From Patescibacteria group bacterium (lineage in GTDB: Bacteria > Patescibacteriota > Microgenomatia > UBA1406 > GWC2-37-13), in assembly GCA_026416375.1 (NCBI GenBank), contig JAOAFI010000060.1, positions 1-44,775 of the forward strand: a stretch of 44,775 bases of DNA, written 5' to 3'. The notes under the pieces are model-generated. The model saw only the letters and a program-made list of their open reading frames with translations. It did not search any database and had not been told where the DNA came from. Made by a program: the position numbers and the translations under genes. This document shows positions 1-8,519 of this stretch, in pieces. Numbering within the stretch: position 1 is the stretch's first letter; each line of letters starts with the position of its first letter.

Positions 1-1131
1 TTTACGTTTTACGTTCTATGTTATTTATTTTTTACTTATCTTATTCTTCGTTTAGCTAATCCTTATTATTTTGCCTCAAGTAATTTTTTTGATTTTATGC
101 TTGATCAAAGATTTGTTTCGAGTATTGAATCATTAAAATATTTTACTCAAAAAGACGCTTGGTATCCTCCTGGAGTTCAATGGATTAATAAACCCTGGTG
201 GGCACTGTTATCAACGACTTTTTTTGTTGGTTTAGGGCCGGTTAATTTTATAGTTATGGTTATAGGGTTGATTTATCTAATTTTCAATTTTCAATTTTCA
301 ATTTTCAAACAATTTTTAAACTTTAAAAAAATTAAAAAAGAAATTTTTGTACTAATATTAATTATTTTTTGGATGATTGGTTATTTCGTATATCAATCAT
401 TACAGTTTGTTAAATCAATTCGCTACACAATATATCTTTATCCATTTTTTGCAATTTTTGGAGGATTGGGAATATTAATTATTAATAATTGGTTTAATCA
501 ATTAAAATCAGTTAAAATCAGCAAGTTATTTTTATACGTTTTACGTTTTACGTTTTACGTTTTACTTTTAGTTTGGCCTTTGTTATTTTCAACTATTTAC
601 TTTCGCAAAAACACTCGAGTTGAGGCTTCAGAATGGATTTATCAAAGTTTGCCTGATAAATCAGTAATTCTTGGTGAGCACTGGGATGATCCTTTGCCTT
701 TGTATGTTTCAAATCCTTTAAATAAAACTTTTCAAGTTGAGCTTTTGCCGATTTTTGATCCAGACAAAAGCGAAAAATGGCAGAAAATGAAAGAGTTATT
801 AGAAAAAACTGATTATTATATTTTGTCATCCAATCGTGGTTGGGGAAGTATTCCAACTGTGCCTGAGAGATATCCGGTGATGAGCAAGTTTTATGACAAT
901 TTGTTTAAAGAAGAATGTTTTAATATTAGAATTAATTGTCAGTCTAATGTTTCTTGTCATCCCGAATTCATTTCAGGATCTCATTCTTCAGAAAAACTTT
1001 GTTTTCGAAAAATTAAAGAATTTTTGCCTTATTATTATAAATTTATTCGCTATCCAGACAATTGGATAGAGGAGACCTTTACTGTCTACGACCATCAGAC
1101 AGTGTATGTTTATGAAAGGATTAAAAAATAA
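1..1131 (+). CDS. GT39-like membrane glycosyltransferase, 5' end outside window
   Basis: The reading frame is open to the first base of the window, so the gene begins upstream; the first in-frame ATG (97) is internal. The visible part has about four or five hydrophobic helices, then a soluble C-terminal domain. This architecture and the neighbouring PMT/ArnT-type genes suggest a dolichyl-phosphate-mannose-type membrane transferase that moves sugar from a polyprenyl-phosphate donor to an extracytoplasmic acceptor. The catalytic N-terminus is not visible, so substrate is unknown. Two heptamer arrays (281-308, 536-563) and a palindromic repeat (959-981) lie inside the coding sequence. It overlaps the next gene by 26 bp. 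Confidence 0.65.
   Translation, partial: FTFYVLCYLFFTYLILRLANPYYFASSNFFDFMLDQRFVSSIESLKYFTQKDAWYPPGVQWINKPWWALLSTTFFVGLGPVNFIVMVIGLIYLIFNFQFSIFKQFLNFKKIKKEIFVLILIIFWMIGYFVYQSLQFVKSIRYTIYLYPFFAIFGGLGILIINNWFNQLKSVKISKLFLYVLRFTFYVLLLVWPLLFSTIYFRKNTRVEASEWIYQSLPDKSVILGEHWDDPLPLYVSNPLNKTFQVELLPIFDPDKSEKWQKMKELLEKTDYYILSSNRGWGSIPTVPERYPVMSKFYDNLFKEECFNIRINCQSNVSCHPEFISGSHSSEKLCFRKIKEFLPYYYKFIRYPDNWIEETFTVYDHQTVYVYERIKK
281..308. repeat. (TTTTCAA)4 heptamer tandem repeat inside a gene
   Basis: Four consecutive copies of TTTTCAA within the coding sequence of the first glycosyltransferase, encoding a Phe/Ser/Gln/Ile-rich loop. A copy-number change of one unit would shift the reading frame. Confidence 0.85.
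536..563. repeat. (ACGTTTT)4 heptamer tandem repeat inside a gene
   Basis: Four exact copies of ACGTTTT in a membrane-helix-coding part of the same gene. A two-copy relative (ACGTTTT ACGTTCT) is at the left edge of the window, bases 4-17. Confidence 0.85.
959..981. repeat. Palindromic dispersed repeat, copy 1 (inside CDS)
   Basis: A 23-nt element with half-sites ATCCYGAA and TTCAGGAT around a short spacer. It matches the copy at 5642-5664 at 21 of 23 positions. It is read in frame as HPEFISGS within a Cys/Ser-rich stretch that looks inserted in the C-terminal domain of the glycosyltransferase. Confidence 0.75.
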
Positions 1132-2608
1132 AAATTATATTTTTTATATATTTAAAATAATTAAAAAAAATAAAGAAAAGATATTTTTGGTTTTGGTTTT
1201 TTTGCTTGCTTTTTTTCTTCGAGTTTTTAAATTAGATAATATTCCAGCAGAAATTTGGGGAGATGTCAATGAACATATAATTTATACTAAAGAAATTTTA
1301 TCAGGAAAACTTTATTGGGATTTTTTTGGAGGCGACGGACCTGTTTTTGATTATTTAACAGCTTTGTTTTTTTTAATTTTTGGCAAGAATTTTTTGGCGA
1401 TAAAGATAACAACTGTTTTTATTGGAATGTTAATTTTATATTTTGCTTATTTAATATTAAAAAAAATTACTCAAAAAAAATTTATTCAATTAACAACAAT
1501 TTTTTTAATGACAAGTTCTTTTTGGCTTGTTTCATTTTCTCGTCAGGCAAAACCTTATATTTTAGTTTTATTATTTGTTGAATTTTTTATTTATTTTTTT
1601 CTAAATAAAAAATATTTTTTATCAGGAATTATTTTAGGTATAGGTCTTTTTGTTCAATCATCTTTTTGGGGAATGATTTTTTTTGCTTTTTTAAATTGGA
1701 AGATTTTTTTAAGTTTCTCACCGTTTTTTTTATTAATTTTTTTACATCAGCTTTATCCTCAAATTATTTTATCATCAACAAGTTATTTAGGAGAAAAAAC
1801 TGGTTATTATTTAAGTTTTAATCAAAAGATTTATAATTTTTTTGAAAATATTTTTGATAATCTTCAATCAATTTTTTTAAAAGGAGATATAGTTTTTCGT
1901 CATAATATTCCAAATAGGCCAATATTAGATGTTTTTTTATCTTTATTTTTTATTTTTGGATTAATTATTTTCTTAAGAGAAATGTTTACTATTAAAAATA
2001 AATTAAAAATAAATTTATTTTTAATTAGTGTCTTTATTTTTTCTCAGTTTGCATCATTTTTAGATATTACTAATCCTTTAAATTCTCCATCTTTTGGCAG
2101 AATGATTGGCGCTGGATTTTTTATTTATTATATTTGTTCTTTAGGATTAAGCGGTTTTTATTATAAATTAAGACAAATAAACTTAAAATTTACCAATATT
2201 TTTATATTTTTTATTTTTACGTTTATTTTTTTTAAAAATTTTTATGATTATTTTTTTATTTATCCAAAAACTCTTCCAAATAATAATATTCCTTATGGAA
2301 AAATTATTACTGATGATATAAAAAAAGAAAATAAAAAAATAATAAAAATTGTTTATGGTTGTTGTTGGGGAGAATGGGGTCAGCCTGAACCAAAAAGTAT
2401 TTTAAATTATTTAGAAAAAGAAAATATTAAATATTTTGATTTTTTTGAAAAAAATGAATTATGTAATTTTGTTAAAAATCAAAAACAAGATGTTTTAATT
2501 TATACTCAAAAAAATATTAATATTGATTGTCTTGACAATTTTAAAATTGAAAGGATAGAGAAAGATTTTTATCAAAAAAATTTAATTAAGCGTTTAATTT
2601 TATTTTAA
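1106..2608 (+). CDS. GT39/PMT-like membrane glycosyltransferase
   Basis: A 500-residue polytopic membrane protein of the dolichyl-phosphate-mannose mannosyltransferase/ArnT type. A basic N-terminus leads into the first helix (about residues 27-43). An acidic external loop follows (GDVNEH, about residues 53-58), where this superfamily carries its catalytic or metal-binding Asp/Glu. Around ten more helices come next, then a soluble C-terminal domain with a CC pair. The start overlaps the upstream gene; ATG at 1106 and ATG at 1112 are both possible and neither has a clear ribosome binding site. The gene meets the convergent GT2 gene with a 4 bp overlap. Acceptor and sugar are unknown. Confidence 0.7.
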   Translation: MFMKGLKNKNYIFYIFKIIKKNKEKIFLVLVFLLAFFLRVFKLDNIPAEIWGDVNEHIIYTKEILSGKLYWDFFGGDGPVFDYLTALFFLIFGKNFLAIKITTVFIGMLILYFAYLILKKITQKKFIQLTTIFLMTSSFWLVSFSRQAKPYILVLLFVEFFIYFFLNKKYFLSGIILGIGLFVQSSFWGMIFFAFLNWKIFLSFSPFFLLIFLHQLYPQIILSSTSYLGEKTGYYLSFNQKIYNFFENIFDNLQSIFLKGDIVFRHNIPNRPILDVFLSLFFIFGLIIFLREMFTIKNKLKINLFLISVFIFSQFASFLDITNPLNSPSFGRMIGAGFFIYYICSLGLSGFYYKLRQINLKFTNIFIFFIFTFIFFKNFYDYFFIYPKTLPNNNIPYGKIITDDIKKENKKIIKIVYGCCWGEWGQPEPKSILNYLEKENIKYFDFFEKNELCNFVKNQKQDVLIYTQKNINIDCLDNFKIERIEKDFYQKNLIKRLILF

Positions 2609-3324
2609 TTAAAAACATTAAATCTTATTATTTCCCAAAAAGCTTTTACTCCATCTATCCAATTTATTTTTTTTCCTTCTTTATAAGTACGACCAAAATA
2701 TGAAATTCCTACTTCATAAATTTTTATATCTTTGATTTTGGCGATTTTGGTTGTAATTTCTGGTTCAAAACCAAAACGTTTTGATTTTAAAGATGGGGCA
2801 ATTTTTCTTATCAAACTGCCTTTAAAAACCTTAAAGCCTGTTTCCATATCAGTTAGATTAAGATTAGTAAGTATATTTGAGAAAGTAGTTAGAATCTGAT
2901 TTATTAAATAATGCCAAAAATATAAAACTCGATGAGGCCGATCACTGATGAATCTTGAACCATAAACAACATCAGCCTCATTTTTTAAAAATGGAGAAAG
3001 AAGAAAAGGATAATCGCTTGGAGAATATTCTAAATCAGCATCTTGGACCAAAACAATATCACCAGTTGATGCTAAAAATCCTTGTTTTAAGGAATATCCT
3101 TTTCCTTGATTAGTTTTATTATTAATAATTTTTATATTTTTATGTTTTGATTTTATTTTTTTTAAAATATTTAAGGTATTATCAGTTGATCCGTCATTAA
3201 CAATAATAATTTCTTTTTTTAAATTCAAAGTATTGGATTTAATTACAGCTTTAATAGTTTTTTCAATAAATCTTTCTTCGTTGTAAACTGGGACAATGAT
3301 TGATATTTTTTTAAAATTTCTCAT
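2605..3324 (-). CDS. GT2 glycosyltransferase, dolichyl-phosphate mannose synthase-like
   Basis: A 239-residue GT-A fold transferase. It has an N-terminal IIVPVYNEE, the nucleotide-binding VNDGSTDNT and the DAD metal-site motif in QDADLEY, then VYGSRF and the METGFKVF stretch typical of polyprenyl-phosphate mannose/glucose synthases. No C-terminal membrane helices are present, unlike the GT2 at 38157. It probably charges a polyprenyl phosphate with a sugar used by the nearby GT39 enzymes. The ATG overlaps the TGA of a methyltransferase remnant (ATGA), which looks like a translation-coupling junction left behind. Confidence 0.85.
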   Translation of the reverse strand: MRNFKKISIIVPVYNEERFIEKTIKAVIKSNTLNLKKEIIIVNDGSTDNTLNILKKIKSKHKNIKIINNKTNQGKGYSLKQGFLASTGDIVLVQDADLEYSPSDYPFLLSPFLKNEADVVYGSRFISDRPHRVLYFWHYLINQILTTFSNILTNLNLTDMETGFKVFKGSLIRKIAPSLKSKRFGFEPEITTKIAKIKDIKIYEVGISYFGRTYKEGKKINWIDGVKAFWEIIRFNVFN

Positions 3325-3374
3325 TTTTTCAAAATCAAAAATAATCCTGCGCCTTTTTGAGAATTTTTTATTAT
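3321..3374 (-). pseudogene. 3' remnant of a methyltransferase paralogue
   Basis: On the minus strand this stretch encodes KNSQKGAGLFLILKK then TGA, matching the C-terminus of the intact methyltransferase at 4806-5597 (KNPKKGAGLFLILRK). 22 nt are identical (3337-3358 and 4840-4861). An in-frame TAA lies directly upstream and no further homology is visible. I read it as the tail of a duplicated or deleted gene. Confidence 0.6.
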
Positions 3375-3414
3375 TTATGGTTTTGTAATATATTTTTAAA
3401 AAATATAAATTTAA

Positions 3415-4557
3415 TTAATAAATTTTATTTCTAAATTCATAATTGTACCAATCATAAAATGTAAATGGAATATTGTTTTCCTTTATCCATTGGTATTGTT
3501 TCTTTTGCCAAAAAGGATATTCATCTATTGAAATAGCTGGTTGCTGGGCATTAAAAAATTCCGGAGTTCTTATCCAATTGAAATAAATTAACACATCGCA
3601 AATAGCAATTGATATAAAAAATATTATAGTTATAGATAGAATAAAAATCTTAATATTAGATTTAATTTTTTTTAATATTTCAAATAAACTAAATATTGAT
3701 AATCCTACAAAATAGTAAATAGCTGGCAAAACTGATAAAGCTCTTGCCCAATTAGGAGTATAAACAGACATAATTTGTATTAATAAGATGTTTAATAAAT
3801 AAATTAAGAAAAAAAACCCACCCTTTTTCTTTAAAAACCCAATTATTACTCCAATATAAAATAAAATTTGAACTGTAAGATTTATTGCTGGTTTATTATT
3901 TGGAATATGGCGTAAGTTTTCTATTTCCTGATGAGAGACTTTATTATCAAAAAAAACTAAACCTTTTATGTTGTAAATTATTTGATGTTTTAATATATTT
4001 ATTAAATCATTGGGCTGATAATTATAATATGGATTTTTTATATAGAAAATTGATGTATATTTCATTCTTGTAAAATATTGATCTTTATTTTTTGACATTG
4101 TTAATAAAAAAGGAAACAAAGTTATAAAAAATATTAATAAAAAAATTATGATTTTTTTAAAAAAATTACTTTTTTTATTTGATTGTGACAAAGTAAGCAA
4201 AAAAATAATAATACCTGATAATAAATATATTCTTGTTCCCATATAATTAATAAATACTAATGTTCCGGATATACCAAGAAAAAGAGGATAAATAGTTTTT
4301 TTTTCTAAAAGTGTTTTTTTTAATAAAAAGTAAAAAAGCAACCCAAAAAACAAACCGTCAACGGTTATCCATGAAATTCTTGAAAAATTTAGAAACCAAT
4401 ATGAAGAAGAAAATAATAAAGTTGTTATTACAGCTGATAAAAAATTAGTTTCTTTTTTGATTATTAAGTAAAACAAAATTATTGTTAAAATGCTCATGAT
4501 TACAGTTGTTAGTCTTACAGCGAAAAGTGAATTTTTGATTCCAAATAATAAAATCAT
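3415..4557 (-). CDS. GT39/ArnT-like membrane glycosyltransferase, true start upstream
   Basis: A polytopic membrane protein (about ten helices) with a soluble C-terminal tail, of the PMT/ArnT superfamily. The first canonical start is ATG 4557, giving 380 residues. The frame stays open for more than 80 codons further upstream and there encodes what the family needs: a basic stretch, a first helix ending in RLYKL, then NGDE (codons for GDE at 4674-4666), the conserved acidic loop. No ATG, GTG or TTG occurs in that extension. The best candidate is the ATA at 4809, overlapping the TAG of the upstream methyltransferase. The ATG 4557 call is therefore conservative and the functional protein is probably longer. 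Donor and acceptor are unknown. Confidence 0.65.
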   Translation of the reverse strand: MILLFGIKNSLFAVRLTTVIMSILTIILFYLIIKKETNFLSAVITTLLFSSSYWFLNFSRISWITVDGLFFGLLFYFLLKKTLLEKKTIYPLFLGISGTLVFINYMGTRIYLLSGIIIFLLTLSQSNKKSNFFKKIIIFLLIFFITLFPFLLTMSKNKDQYFTRMKYTSIFYIKNPYYNYQPNDLINILKHQIIYNIKGLVFFDNKVSHQEIENLRHIPNNKPAINLTVQILFYIGVIIGFLKKKGGFFFLIYLLNILLIQIMSVYTPNWARALSVLPAIYYFVGLSIFSLFEILKKIKSNIKIFILSITIIFFISIAICDVLIYFNWIRTPEFFNAQQPAISIDEYPFWQKKQYQWIKENNIPFTFYDWYNYEFRNKIY

Positions 4558-4805
4558 TAGAGCCTTAAGATAGTAAATTATTGCCGGAACACTTCCATCA
4601 TGAGTAAGTTGAAGGGGCGATAATTGATTTAATATGATTTGCCAAGGATGAATTATGCTTCCACTTTCATCACCATTAATTACTGCTGGTAAATTATAGA
4701 GTTTATATAGTCTAATTATTAAAGAAAAAAATATAACAGAGATGAAAAGGAATAATTTATATCTTTTTTTAAATAATAATTTTAGATAGTTATAAATAGT
4801 TAAAC

Positions 4806-5597
4806 CTATTTTTTTGTATTTTCTAATTTTCTTAAAATTAAAAATAATCCTGCGCCTTTTTTGGGATTTTTTTCTAAAATAATTTTTTCAATAATTTTAT
4901 CAAAAAATAAAAACTTATACCAAAAAGGAATTAATACCCATTTATTAAAAAGCTTATAAGACAAAAGAGACGGAAAAGAAAGATAATGAAAAAGCTCCAA
5001 AAATCTTGATTGAGTTATAGACAAATAGGGGAGAGAAGCAATAATTTTAAAGCCTTGTTTTTTAAAAATTTTTTCCCAGTTTTCTTTTGATAAAAGATTA
5101 TAGTGTTCTTGTTTTTTTCGCCAAAATTTAAGATATTTTTTGCCAAAAATTTTTTTGCCAATTAAAAACTTTTCCCAGTTATCAGTCATTACGCTGGTTA
5201 AAAAATAACCTTTTGGTTTTAAGACCCGGTAAATTTCAGCAATTGAAGTTTTTAAATCTGGAATATGTTCAAGAACGCAGTTTGAAATAATTGTCTTGAA
5301 AAAATTATTTTTAAAAGGAATCTTTTTGCCCTCATAAAGAACAAGTTTTTTATATATTTTATTTTTTTCTGCCTCTTTTGTTCTTTTGTTTATTTCTAAA
5401 TCAAGGCCAAAATCAATTTTTTCTTTCCCAAAAACAGTGCTGGCAAAAAATCCGTCGCCACAGCCAAAATCGAGAATTTTATCTTTGATATATTTTTTAT
5501 TTTTTTCAAATAAATCTGCTTCTATTGTTCTTATCACAGAAAAAAACATCGGCCGGTTTTCAAGATATTTTTTGATAAAAATTTTTATTTTTTTCAT
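4806..5597 (-). CDS. Class I SAM-dependent methyltransferase
   Basis: 263 residues with the SAM-binding motif I LDFGCGDG (about residues 42-49), an acidic end of strand 2 (GLDLEINKR), and NCVLEHIPD plus the RVLKPKGYFL stretch typical of UbiE/Methyltransf_11 proteins. The C-terminal third has two hydrophobic segments, so it may sit at the membrane. Position between glycosyltransferases suggests methylation of a surface sugar or lipid carrier, but the substrate is not shown. A remnant of a paralogue's 3' end lies at 3321-3374. Confidence 0.8.
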   Translation of the reverse strand: MKKIKIFIKKYLENRPMFFSVIRTIEADLFEKNKKYIKDKILDFGCGDGFFASTVFGKEKIDFGLDLEINKRTKEAEKNKIYKKLVLYEGKKIPFKNNFFKTIISNCVLEHIPDLKTSIAEIYRVLKPKGYFLTSVMTDNWEKFLIGKKIFGKKYLKFWRKKQEHYNLLSKENWEKIFKKQGFKIIASLPYLSITQSRFLELFHYLSFPSLLSYKLFNKWVLIPFWYKFLFFDKIIEKIILEKNPKKGAGLFLILRKLENTKK

Positions 5598-5641
5598 AAT
5601 ACTTTATTTGAAATGCTTAATGTAAACTTATTATTAATGTA

Positions 5642-5664
5642 ATCCTGAATTTATTTCAGGATCT
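5642..5664. repeat. Palindromic dispersed repeat, copy 2 (intergenic)
   Basis: ATCCTGAA and TTCAGGAT arms flank a 5-nt spacer, followed by CT. It is the near-identical partner of 959-981, here in the 78 bp gap between the methyltransferase and GT4 genes. Confidence 0.75.
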
Positions 5665-5675
5665 AAAAAATTGTA

Positions 5676-6809
5676 TTAATCTATAATTTTGCTCCAAAAT
5701 TGATAGACATTTTTAATATCAAAGATTTTTTGAGCTTGAATGATTAACTTTTTATTATTATATTTTTTTTGATTTTCTAAAATTTCTGAAATTGCTTTTG
5801 CTAGTTGTTTTTCGTTTTTTGGTTCAGTTAATAACCCCATTTTTGTCAGTTTAATTGGAATATTAACTCCAGGAAGATTTGAGGCGACAACAGGTGTTCC
5901 TAAAATTATTGCTTCAGCTTGAACCATACCAAAAGCCTCAGTTGAATTAATTGATGGTAAAGCCAAAACATCAATTGTTTTATAAAAAGCACCAAGCTGA
6001 TTTTCTTTTAAGTTGCCTAAGAATTTATAAAAGATTTTATTTTTTTCAAGAAGATTTTTGATTTTTAAAAAATAATTATTTTCGCCAGCAACATCTTTTC
6101 CATAAGGACCGGCAAAGATTAATTTTAAATTTTTAATTTTTAATTTTAAATTTTTTATAGCTTTTATCAGATATTCAATTCCTTTTTCAGAAGCAGTTCT
6201 GCCAGAAAAACCAATTAAAAAACTATTTTCTTTATATTCCAAGAGTTTTTTAAAATAATTTTTATCAATTGATAGTTTTTTAATTGGAGGCAGGTGATAA
6301 TATATTTTTTTGTTTTTTAAAAACCGGTAAAAGCAGGTTGATTGAAAATATTCTTTAGTATAAAAAACAAGTTTTTGAGAAAGAAAAAGCTGTAAAAAAA
6401 CAAAAAAATTAGCTAATTTGAAAATTAATTTTTCAAAGATATTTTTTCCGCCGTATAAAAAACAATGGACAAGAGAAATAGTTTTTTTTCTGAAAATTTT
6501 AGCCAGTATTGCTAAAAATAGTCCCTCAACGTTTGGTTGGTTTAAAATTAAAATATCAGTTTTTTTTATTTCTTTTAAAAAATAAAAAAAAGATTGGGGC
6601 GAAATAAAGCCTTTTGATAGCTTAAAAAGATAAGGAAGGTAAACAATTTTTAATTTATAATTTTTAATTTTTAATTTATTGTTTTGATGATTGAAAGTTA
6701 AAACAGTGATTTGGTGATTTTTTGAAAGATAGCTTAATATTTTCCAAGGATAGGTAGTTAAACCGGAAGTATAAGGGTAAAAATATGATGAGAAAAAAAG
6801 AATTTTCAT
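5676..6809 (-). CDS. GT4-family glycosyltransferase
   Basis: 377 residues with a GT-B fold. The N-terminal half begins ILFFSSYFYPYTSGLTTYPW. The C-terminal Rossmann half has GFSGRTASEKGIEYLI, LIFAGPYGK and the E-x7-E motif EAFGMVQAE followed by LGTPVVAS, as in retaining family 4 enzymes. It probably adds a sugar in the cytoplasm to a surface glycan. The start overlaps the end of the epimerase gene (ATGA), so it belongs to the operon HAD-epimerase-GT4. Two AATTTTT-type heptamer runs (near 6120-6160 and 6650-6680) encode Lys/Leu/Asn-rich loops. Confidence 0.85.
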   Translation of the reverse strand: MKILFFSSYFYPYTSGLTTYPWKILSYLSKNHQITVLTFNHQNNKLKIKNYKLKIVYLPYLFKLSKGFISPQSFFYFLKEIKKTDILILNQPNVEGLFLAILAKIFRKKTISLVHCFLYGGKNIFEKLIFKLANFFVFLQLFLSQKLVFYTKEYFQSTCFYRFLKNKKIYYHLPPIKKLSIDKNYFKKLLEYKENSFLIGFSGRTASEKGIEYLIKAIKNLKLKIKNLKLIFAGPYGKDVAGENNYFLKIKNLLEKNKIFYKFLGNLKENQLGAFYKTIDVLALPSINSTEAFGMVQAEAIILGTPVVASNLPGVNIPIKLTKMGLLTEPKNEKQLAKAISEILENQKKYNNKKLIIQAQKIFDIKNVYQFWSKIID

Positions 6810-7777
6810 ATTTTTAAATTTTCTTTTTGCCAGTTAATTAATTTTTTTAAGCCAATTTTAAAATCAGTTTTTGGTTTCCAGCCTAAAATTTTCTTTATTT
6901 TTTCGTTTTTTGAAACAAAATATTTTTGATCGCCAATTCTTTCTTTTTCAAACTTAATTGATATTTTGTATTTAAACTCATTTTCTAAAATTTTTATTAC
7001 CTCAAGCAAAGAATAAGCATTTTTTATGCCTCCGCCGATATTAAATACTTGACCGACTGATTTTTTAATATTTTTTATTGCTAGATAGTAAGCCTCAATC
7101 AAATCATCAACATATAAAAGATCTCTTATTTGTTTTCCGTCCCCAAAAATTGTAATTGGTTTTTTAAATAAAAATTGTTTAGCAAAATGAGCCACCCAGC
7201 CTTGATCTTCAACCCCAAATTGATGTTTTCCGTAAACACAAGATTGTCTAAAAACAATTGTTTTTAAGCCAAAAATTCGATGATAATCAAGAAAATATAA
7301 ATCAGCAGATCCTTTTGAACAGCCATAAGGCGAAATAAAATCAATTTTTTCTGATTCATCAATAGGAGAAAGTTTTTTTAAATGTTTTAAATCACCATAA
7401 ACTTTGTTAGTTGATGAGTAGATAATAATTGAAGAAGAATTATTTTTTCTTAAAAAATCTAAAAGCAAAAAAGTTTGATAAATATTAGATGAAAAATCCA
7501 GAGAGGGGTTTTTAATTGAGGTGGTGACTGCTGTTTGGCCAGCTAAGTGAATAATAACATCGCTTATTAAAATCTCTTTTTTATATTTATTGATTTCTCC
7601 GACATCGCTTTTAATAATTTTTATTTTTGGAAAATTTTTTTTTAAAAAAAAAGCATTTTTTTCAACGCCAACTCTTGAAAAATTATCAATAAGAGTAATT
7701 TGATAGTTTTTTTTAGAAAAATAAATAGCGGTATTTGTACCGATAAATCCAACTCCACCGGTAATTAAAATTTTCAT
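6806..7777 (-). CDS. NAD-dependent epimerase, CDP-paratose 2-epimerase-like
   Basis: 323-residue extended short-chain dehydrogenase. It has the NAD-binding GGVGFIG (residues 7-13), HLAGQTAVTTSI, SSTNKVYG and the catalytic Tyr151-x3-Lys155. The segments AGQTAVTTS, TNKVYGD and FRQSCVYG with FGVEDQGWVAHF are characteristic of CDP-paratose/tyvelose 2-epimerases rather than GalE. The expected reaction is epimerisation of a nucleotide-activated (di)deoxy sugar at C2, but the partner CDP-sugar genes are not in the window. It is translationally coupled to both neighbours by ATGA overlaps. Confidence 0.8.
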   Translation of the reverse strand: MKILITGGVGFIGTNTAIYFSKKNYQITLIDNFSRVGVEKNAFFLKKNFPKIKIIKSDVGEINKYKKEILISDVIIHLAGQTAVTTSIKNPSLDFSSNIYQTFLLLDFLRKNNSSSIIIYSSTNKVYGDLKHLKKLSPIDESEKIDFISPYGCSKGSADLYFLDYHRIFGLKTIVFRQSCVYGKHQFGVEDQGWVAHFAKQFLFKKPITIFGDGKQIRDLLYVDDLIEAYYLAIKNIKKSVGQVFNIGGGIKNAYSLLEVIKILENEFKYKISIKFEKERIGDQKYFVSKNEKIKKILGWKPKTDFKIGLKKLINWQKENLKI

Positions 7778-8361
7778 ATTATTTTTTTTAAATATTCAAC
7801 AACTTTTTTTAAATTAGAAAATTTATATTGATATTTTATATTTTTATCTAAGAGATTATAAATCCAGAAAACTTTTATTGGCCAGCTGGCGGATTGAGAT
7901 TTAAGATTTTTTACCACGTCCCAGTTATCTTCAACAAAGATATCAAGCTTAAGTTTTTTAATCATTTTAGCTTTATAAATATAAGGTTGTTCGTTATTTT
8001 TATTAAAATAATAGCTGGAAAAAAGTTTTTCTTTGTCAATTTTTTTTACCCAGTACCAGAAATCTTTTTCCAGAGATTCATAACGGGCAGAAACAACATA
8101 TGCTTTAATCTTTTTTTCTTTAATCAATTGTTTTATTTCTTTGATACCTGATTGGGGAAAAAGACTGGTTTTATGAAGAAAAATCCAGATTAATTTTTCT
8201 AATTTTGTTTTTGGATAATAAAATTTATTAACATCGCGTTTTAAAAGAAATTTTTTTAAGAAAAAAATTATTGGCCGAAAGATCCTGGCTGGATTATAAA
8301 GCAGAACTCCATCCATATCAAAGCCGATTTTCAAGATTTTTTTATCTTTAGTTTTTTTCAT
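7774..8361 (-). CDS. HAD-superfamily phosphatase-like protein
   Basis: 195 residues with the HAD nucleophile motif FDMDGV (Asp15 and Asp17), motif II VSARY (about residue 95), a downstream lysine-rich segment and the acidic motif VEDNWD (about residue 138). These are the elements of a small phosphatase acting on a sugar or nucleotide phosphate. It is the first gene of a three-gene operon with the epimerase and GT4, so a role in nucleotide-sugar supply is likely but unproven. A TATAAT box sits 9 nt before the ATG. Confidence 0.75.
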   Translation of the reverse strand: MKKTKDKKILKIGFDMDGVLLYNPARIFRPIIFFLKKFLLKRDVNKFYYPKTKLEKLIWIFLHKTSLFPQSGIKEIKQLIKEKKIKAYVVSARYESLEKDFWYWVKKIDKEKLFSSYYFNKNNEQPYIYKAKMIKKLKLDIFVEDNWDVVKNLKSQSASWPIKVFWIYNLLDKNIKYQYKFSNLKKVVEYLKKII

Positions 8362-8370
8362 TAGTTATAA

Positions 8371-8376
8371 ATTATA
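8371..8376 (-). promoter_or_regulatory. -10 box of the HAD-epimerase-GT4 operon
   Basis: Perfect TATAAT on the minus strand with only 9 nt between it and the ATG at 8361. Transcription should start within 2-3 nt of the start codon. No convincing -35 is visible. Confidence 0.5.
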
Positions 8377-8501
8377 CTACATTATTATTTATTAATTAAC
8401 GAGTTTAGCGAGTTAGCGGGTTTTTTATTTTAGATTTTGAATTTAAGTTATAATTTTGATTTGAATTTTAGTTTTTTAGTATTTAATATTTTAGATTTTA
8501 T

Positions 8502-8510
8502 TGTTATACT
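8502..8510 (+). promoter_or_regulatory. Extended -10 promoter of the lgt-like gene
   Basis: TGT-TATACT (extended -10, TGn plus TATACT at 8505-8510), 9 nt before the ATG at 8520. This predicts a leaderless or nearly leaderless mRNA. Confidence 0.5.
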
Positions 8511-8519
8511 TTTTATATT

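Noticed and set aside
97-1131. First glycosyltransferase starting at ATG 97
   Set aside because: The frame is open with no stop to base 1, so the gene is cut by the window edge rather than starting at 97.
5386-5625. Plus-strand open frame opposite the methyltransferase
   Set aside because: It is a shadow of the SAM-binding gene, with no motif of its own.
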